A stretch of DNA of 8,174 bases from Thermococcus sp. Lineage in GTDB: Archaea > Methanobacteriota_B > Thermococci > Thermococcales > Thermococcaceae. The notes under the pieces are model-generated. The model did not search any database. It was not told the origin of the DNA and saw only the letters and a program-made list of their open reading frames with translations. The position numbers and the translations under genes are program-made. Of this stretch, positions 5,711 through 8,174 are shown piece by piece. The number at the start of each line of letters is the position of its first letter. The first letter of the stretch is position 1. The stretch is from contig JAMONK010000179.1 in the NCBI GenBank assembly GCA_027065835.1, positions 1 through 8,174 of the forward strand, written 5' to 3'.

Positions 5711-6277
5711 GTGATTGATGAATTGAAGCTGAGCCGGCTCGCGGAGGTTCAGAGAAAGCTTTCGATGAAGGTTGTTGAGGGAGGTCTCAGACCCGAGGGG
5801 GTCAGAACGGTGGGGGCAGTCGATGTCTCGTACCGTGGGGACACGGCGAGGGCCGCTTTTGTGCTCTGCTCGTTTCCTGACTGCGATCTCCTGAAGAAGA
5901 AGGTCGTGGAAACCGAGGTTCTGGCACCGTACGTGTCCACGTTTTTCTTCCTTCGTGAGACGCGGCCCCTGTTGCTGGTTCTCAGGGGTGAGCAGTTTGA
6001 CGTACTCCTCGTGGAGGGACATGGGAGGGCCCATCCACGCGGTTACGGGCTGGCCAGCCACATCGGTCTATTGCTGGGAAGGCCGACCATAGGGATTGCA
6101 AAGCGTCCCCTTCGGGGAAGTCCGGCGGGTTCCTACAAACTCGTGGGAAAAGCTTATGTAAGCGTCGGTCATCTGGTGGACTTGGAGTCCGCGGTCGGTA
6201 TAGTGGAAGCGGTGCTCGAAAGGGGATACCCCAAACCGCTCAGGCTTGCGGACAGGCTTTCAAAGGGGCGATGGTGA
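5711..6277 (+). CDS. nfi: Endonuclease V (deoxyinosine-specific repair nuclease)
   Basis: Endonuclease V cuts the second phosphodiester bond 3' to deoxyinosine and starts repair of deaminated adenine, important at high temperature; some members cut inosine in RNA. The 188-residue protein has the RNase H-like fold signatures: Asp38 in GAVDVSY, Glu83 in FFFLRE, the segment [19 protein letters not shown] (101-119), and IGIAK. The third metal ligand, Asp in most members (DGxG), is Glu102 here (codon GAG at 6014-6016). The usual PGxLxFRE loop reads [10 protein letters not shown], lacking the PG. The start is GTG 5711, 3 nt after AGGTGAT; the ATG at 5709 is out of frame and stops at once. The 3' end overlaps the riboflavin kinase start as TGATG, implying co-translation. 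Confidence 0.92.
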   Translation: MIDELKLSRLAEVQRKLSMKVVEGGLRPEGVRTVGAVDVSYRGDTARAAFVLCSFPDCDLLKKKVVETEVLAPYVSTFFFLRETRPLLLVLRGEQFDVLLVEGHGRAHPRGYGLASHIGLLLGRPTIGIAKRPLRGSPAGSYKLVGKAYVSVGHLVDLESAVGIVEAVLERGYPKPLRLADRLSKGRW

Positions 6278-6912
6278 TGAAGAAGCTCAATCTCCTGCTG
6301 ATCCTTGTGAAGAGGGGGGCCGTTGGCGAGAAGGTCAGGGTGACCATCAGAGAGCTCGCCGATGATCTTAAGACATCCCCCCAGTCGGTCCTTAGGCTCC
6401 TTGAGGAGATGGAGGAAGAAGGACTCCTCAAACGGGAAACGGAAGGCAAGAAAACGTACATGGAGCTCACGCCGGAGGGACTTCGTTTTCTGGAGGACGT
6501 CTGTGACCGGATCTCCAGCGCCCTGTACAACGGTGTCATCCTGGGGGAGGTTGTATCCGGGATCGGAGAGGGCGCGTACTACGTCAAGCAATACGCTCCC
6601 CTCATACGGGAGTACCTCGGGTTCGACCCCTACCCCGGGACCCTCAACATCCGGGTTCTCTTCCCAAAGACCATATTCGATGCCCTCTGCAACGTGAGGC
6701 CAGTGGTACTGCCCGGATTCACGAAGGGGGGGCGGACCTTTGGTGACGTTCGGGCGTACCCGGTCAGGATCAGGGGGCTGGAGGGAGCGATCGTTGTCCC
6801 GTCCAGGACCATTCACCCGCCGAAGATCGCGGAGATAATTGCGCCCGCGTACCTGAGGGAGGAGCTGAACATCAGGGACGGGGACCTGGTAAAGGTGACC
6901 GTTAGGGAGTGA
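6277..6912 (+). CDS. ribK: CTP-dependent riboflavin kinase with winged-helix domain (RbkR type)
   Basis: Archaeal riboflavin kinase converts riboflavin to FMN using CTP. Residues from about 85 onward form that domain, with the Gly-rich [14 protein letters not shown] (90-103), [11 protein letters not shown] (115-125) and [16 protein letters not shown]. Residues 1-75 are a helix-turn-helix: [20 protein letters not shown] is a recognition-helix pattern and [17 protein letters not shown] a likely wing. The same fusion is known in archaea as RbkR, which both makes FMN and represses riboflavin genes, so this protein may do both. ATG 6277 overlaps the endonuclease V stop (TGATG); AAGGGG (6263-6268) is 8 nt upstream. 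ATG 6271 is an alternative, adding two residues, but lies too close to that site. The gene downstream starts 4 nt after its stop. Confidence 0.93.
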   Translation: MKKLNLLLILVKRGAVGEKVRVTIRELADDLKTSPQSVLRLLEEMEEEGLLKRETEGKKTYMELTPEGLRFLEDVCDRISSALYNGVILGEVVSGIGEGAYYVKQYAPLIREYLGFDPYPGTLNIRVLFPKTIFDALCNVRPVVLPGFTKGGRTFGDVRAYPVRIRGLEGAIVVPSRTIHPPKIAEIIAPAYLREELNIRDGDLVKVTVRE

Positions 6913-6916
6913 TAGA

Positions 6917-7441
6917 ATGGACCCCAGGCTGAAGCAGGTTATGAGCGGTGCCGGTGCGGGGATGACACTCGCGTTTCTGGTTGTTGTGAAGTTCCTGAGT
7001 GCGAGCGCGGGGATAAGGGGAAGCCTTCCGTTCTTCCTTGCGGGGATAATCCTAGGGGCGCTTGTGGGCTGGGCATCGAAGCCCGTCACCAACACGTCGG
7101 CCTTCGCGTATCCGCTTGGCATCCTCGTGGCGTTTGTACTGGGGACCCTCTGGTTTACAGGCAACGCCACCCTAACGGCTACGTTAACCATCACCGCGGC
7201 CGCGGTGGGTGCCCTCTACCTCACGGCACCCCGGGGTTTTACGGACGTTGTCCTAACACCCATAACGTACTTCGGCGGAATGCTGACGGCCCTGATGGTT
7301 CTCGGCAGTGTTGAATCCCTGTGGGAGACCCAGGGTGCGCTTCTGAGCATAACCCTGTCCGGAATTTTTGGGGCCGTCTTCGCCTTCTTCGTGGTGATGT
7401 TCAGGTTCCTGGTCGATGTCCCCAGGAGGATGGGTCGATGA
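6917..7441 (+). CDS. Polytopic membrane protein of unknown function
   Basis: I do not recognise this 174-residue protein. It has about six hydrophobic stretches (roughly 10-28, 36-54, 63-82, 87-104, 112-132 and 141-163), is rich in Gly and Ala, and ends in a basic tail (RFLVDVPRRMGR) that by the positive-inside rule should face the cytoplasm. There is no cleavable signal peptide, metal-binding cluster or nucleotide motif. ATG 6917 follows GGAGTGAT (6906-6913) closely, and only 4 nt separate it from the riboflavin kinase stop, so the two are surely co-transcribed. Size and topology would suit the substrate-binding subunit of a vitamin transporter, which would make sense beside riboflavin kinase, but no transporter motif confirms this. 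Confidence 0.85.
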   Translation: MDPRLKQVMSGAGAGMTLAFLVVVKFLSASAGIRGSLPFFLAGIILGALVGWASKPVTNTSAFAYPLGILVAFVLGTLWFTGNATLTATLTITAAAVGALYLTAPRGFTDVVLTPITYFGGMLTALMVLGSVESLWETQGALLSITLSGIFGAVFAFFVVMFRFLVDVPRRMGR

Positions 7442-7495
7442 GCTGGCCTTCCTTCCACCCCAAAGGGCGGGGCTTTCAGAGGAAAAAAAGTAAAC

Positions 7496-7504
7496 CTTAA
7501 ATAC
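7496..7504 (+). promoter_or_regulatory. TATA box of the PRC-barrel gene
   Basis: CTTAAATAC, preceded by the A-rich GAAAAAAAG, is a good BRE/TATA pair. Transcription should start near 7524, so the AGGTGG site (7523-7528) sits at the very 5' end of the message. Confidence 0.65.
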
Positions 7505-7533
7505 AACCGGGATAACTTATTCAGGTGGTTAAA

Positions 7534-7743
7534 ATGGTGATGAGACTCTCAAGGCTTTACGGGAAGCAGATCTACAACACCAGGGGGAACTACGTTGGCT
7601 ACGTCGATGAGATTCTCATCGAGATCGATCGGGGCAGCGGAAGGGTCCTGGCGCTTGGACTTCCCGGTGAAAAGGTGGGTGTTCCGTACAACAGGGTAAC
7701 CGCGATAGGTGACATAATCCTTGTGGAAGCAAAAGAAGGTTGA
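7534..7743 (+). CDS. PRC-barrel domain protein
   Basis: This 69-residue protein is a single PRC barrel, a small beta-barrel found in the ribosome-maturation factor RimM, in photosynthetic reaction centre subunit H and as stand-alone archaeal proteins. The pattern is clear: LSRLYGKQIYNTRGNYVGYV (5-24), then the strand DEILIEIDRGSGRVLAL (25-41), VGVPYNRVTAIGDIILVE (48-65). Stand-alone archaeal PRC-barrel proteins (CdpB type in haloarchaea) have been tied to cell division through SepF; whether this one does the same is open. ATG 7534 is chosen because AGGTGG lies 5 nt upstream; GTG 7525 would overlap that site and ATG 7540 would be shorter. It is monocistronic and converges with the DHH gene 5 nt away. 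Confidence 0.88.
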   Translation: MVMRLSRLYGKQIYNTRGNYVGYVDEILIEIDRGSGRVLALGLPGEKVGVPYNRVTAIGDIILVEAKEG

Positions 7744-7748
7744 AGAGA

Positions 7749-8174
7749 TTATTCTTTAACTTTTAACGCCTCAAGGAACTTCTCCGTTATCGCCTCCTCC
7801 GCCAGCCTGAGGAGGGAGTTTTTGTCCTTGGCGAGCCTGAATATCCCCAGGGGTATCCTTGCACCGCCAGACTGGCTGTGGCCGCCCCCCGTCCCGATGT
7901 CGCCGAAGGCCTCCCTCATCACCGTACCGATGTTGACGCGGACATCGCGTGTTCTGGCCGATATCTCTATCCTATCATCGACGATACCGAATACCAGTAC
8001 GGTTGTTATCCCCTCAAGACGCAGCAGGAAGTCGGCCGATTCCGCCACGGCGTCCCTGTTGGTTATGAACCCAACGTTCGAGACAACCACGTTCTTGTAT
8101 ATGCGCCTGTTCATGATGGCCTTCGCGAGTATCTCGGCGGTTTCCGTTGAGATGTCCGGGTGTTCTATCTTATC
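7749..8174 (-). CDS. DHH-family phosphoesterase, C-terminal part (runs off the window)
   Basis: Only the last 141 residues are in the window; the frame stays open through position 8174, so the 5' part lies to the right. An in-frame ATG at 8114 is internal, not a start. The visible part begins DKIEHPDISTETAEILAKAI and then matches the linker and DHHA1 domain of NrnA/RecJ-related phosphoesterases. It shows VSNVGFITNRDAVAESADFL, then LVFGIVDDRIEISARTRD, and the substrate-binding GGGH loop in IGTGGGHSQSGGARIPLGIF. Such enzymes degrade short oligonucleotides, cyclic dinucleotides or phosphoadenosine phosphate. The catalytic DHH motifs, and any extra N-terminal domain such as TrkA-N, are outside the window, so substrate and exact subfamily remain undecided. 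It ends in TAA, 5 nt from the convergent PRC-barrel gene. Confidence 0.88.
   Translation of the reverse strand, partial: DKIEHPDISTETAEILAKAIMNRRIYKNVVVSNVGFITNRDAVAESADFLLRLEGITTVLVFGIVDDRIEISARTRDVRVNIGTVMREAFGDIGTGGGHSQSGGARIPLGIFRLAKDKNSLLRLAEEAITEKFLEALKVKE

Noticed and set aside
6169..7194. 341-codon minus-strand open frame across riboflavin kinase and the membrane protein gene
   Set aside because: It spans parts of three well-supported plus-strand genes and its translation is low-complexity and motif-free, as expected of a shadow frame in GC-rich DNA.
7449..7480. Hairpin terminator after the membrane protein gene (AAAG/CTTT around a G-rich centre)
   Set aside because: The stem is only four base pairs, no T tract follows, and archaeal termination does not depend on such hairpins.

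Overview
The window comes from a hyperthermophilic euryarchaeon of the Thermococcales, most likely a Thermococcus. The supporting evidence is archaeal-type genes (archaeal S-adenosylmethionine synthetase, Fap7-like adenylate kinase, CTP-dependent riboflavin kinase, a translin-family protein), GGTGA-type ribosome binding sites 3-8 nt before starts, and TATA/BRE promoters with short leaders. Cas2 and the aminotransferase closely resemble Pyrococcus proteins as I remember them (PF1117 and PH1371). Coding GC is moderately high, which favours Thermococcus over Pyrococcus.

Layout. Positions 1-385 hold no convincing gene. This stretch is rich in G runs, helically phased short repeats and small inverted repeats, and it precedes a lone cas2 (386-643). 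It may be a CRISPR leader or a cas-locus remnant, but no CRISPR repeat is visible. A 196-nt gap with small hairpins follows. An aromatic/aspartate aminotransferase (840-2009, +) then meets, stop against stop, a two-gene minus-strand operon: the Fap7/AK6 adenylate kinase (3210-2671) feeding a calcineurin-like phosphoesterase (2666-2010). A divergent control region separates this operon from a 75-residue coiled-coil protein (3337-3564, +) that carries an internal duplication. S-adenosylmethionine synthetase (4856-3639, -) converges on that small gene.

A second divergent region (4857-5065) leads to a plus-strand run: a translin/TRAX-like protein (5066-5686), endonuclease V (5711-6277), a winged-helix riboflavin kinase of the RbkR type (6277-6912) and a polytopic membrane protein (6917-7441). 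The last three look co-transcribed. A small PRC-barrel protein (7534-7743, +) converges with the 3' part of a DHH/DHHA1 phosphoesterase that runs off the right edge (8174-7749, -).

Most of the window is core housekeeping: amino-acid metabolism, SAM and FMN synthesis, 40S-like subunit maturation, and DNA/RNA repair or processing. The places to look twice are the structured region beside the orphan cas2, the palindrome and internal duplication of the small coiled-coil gene, the altered third acidic residue in endonuclease V, and the unknown membrane protein coupled to the riboflavin kinase. I see no rRNA, tRNA, insertion sequence or recognisable CRISPR array.
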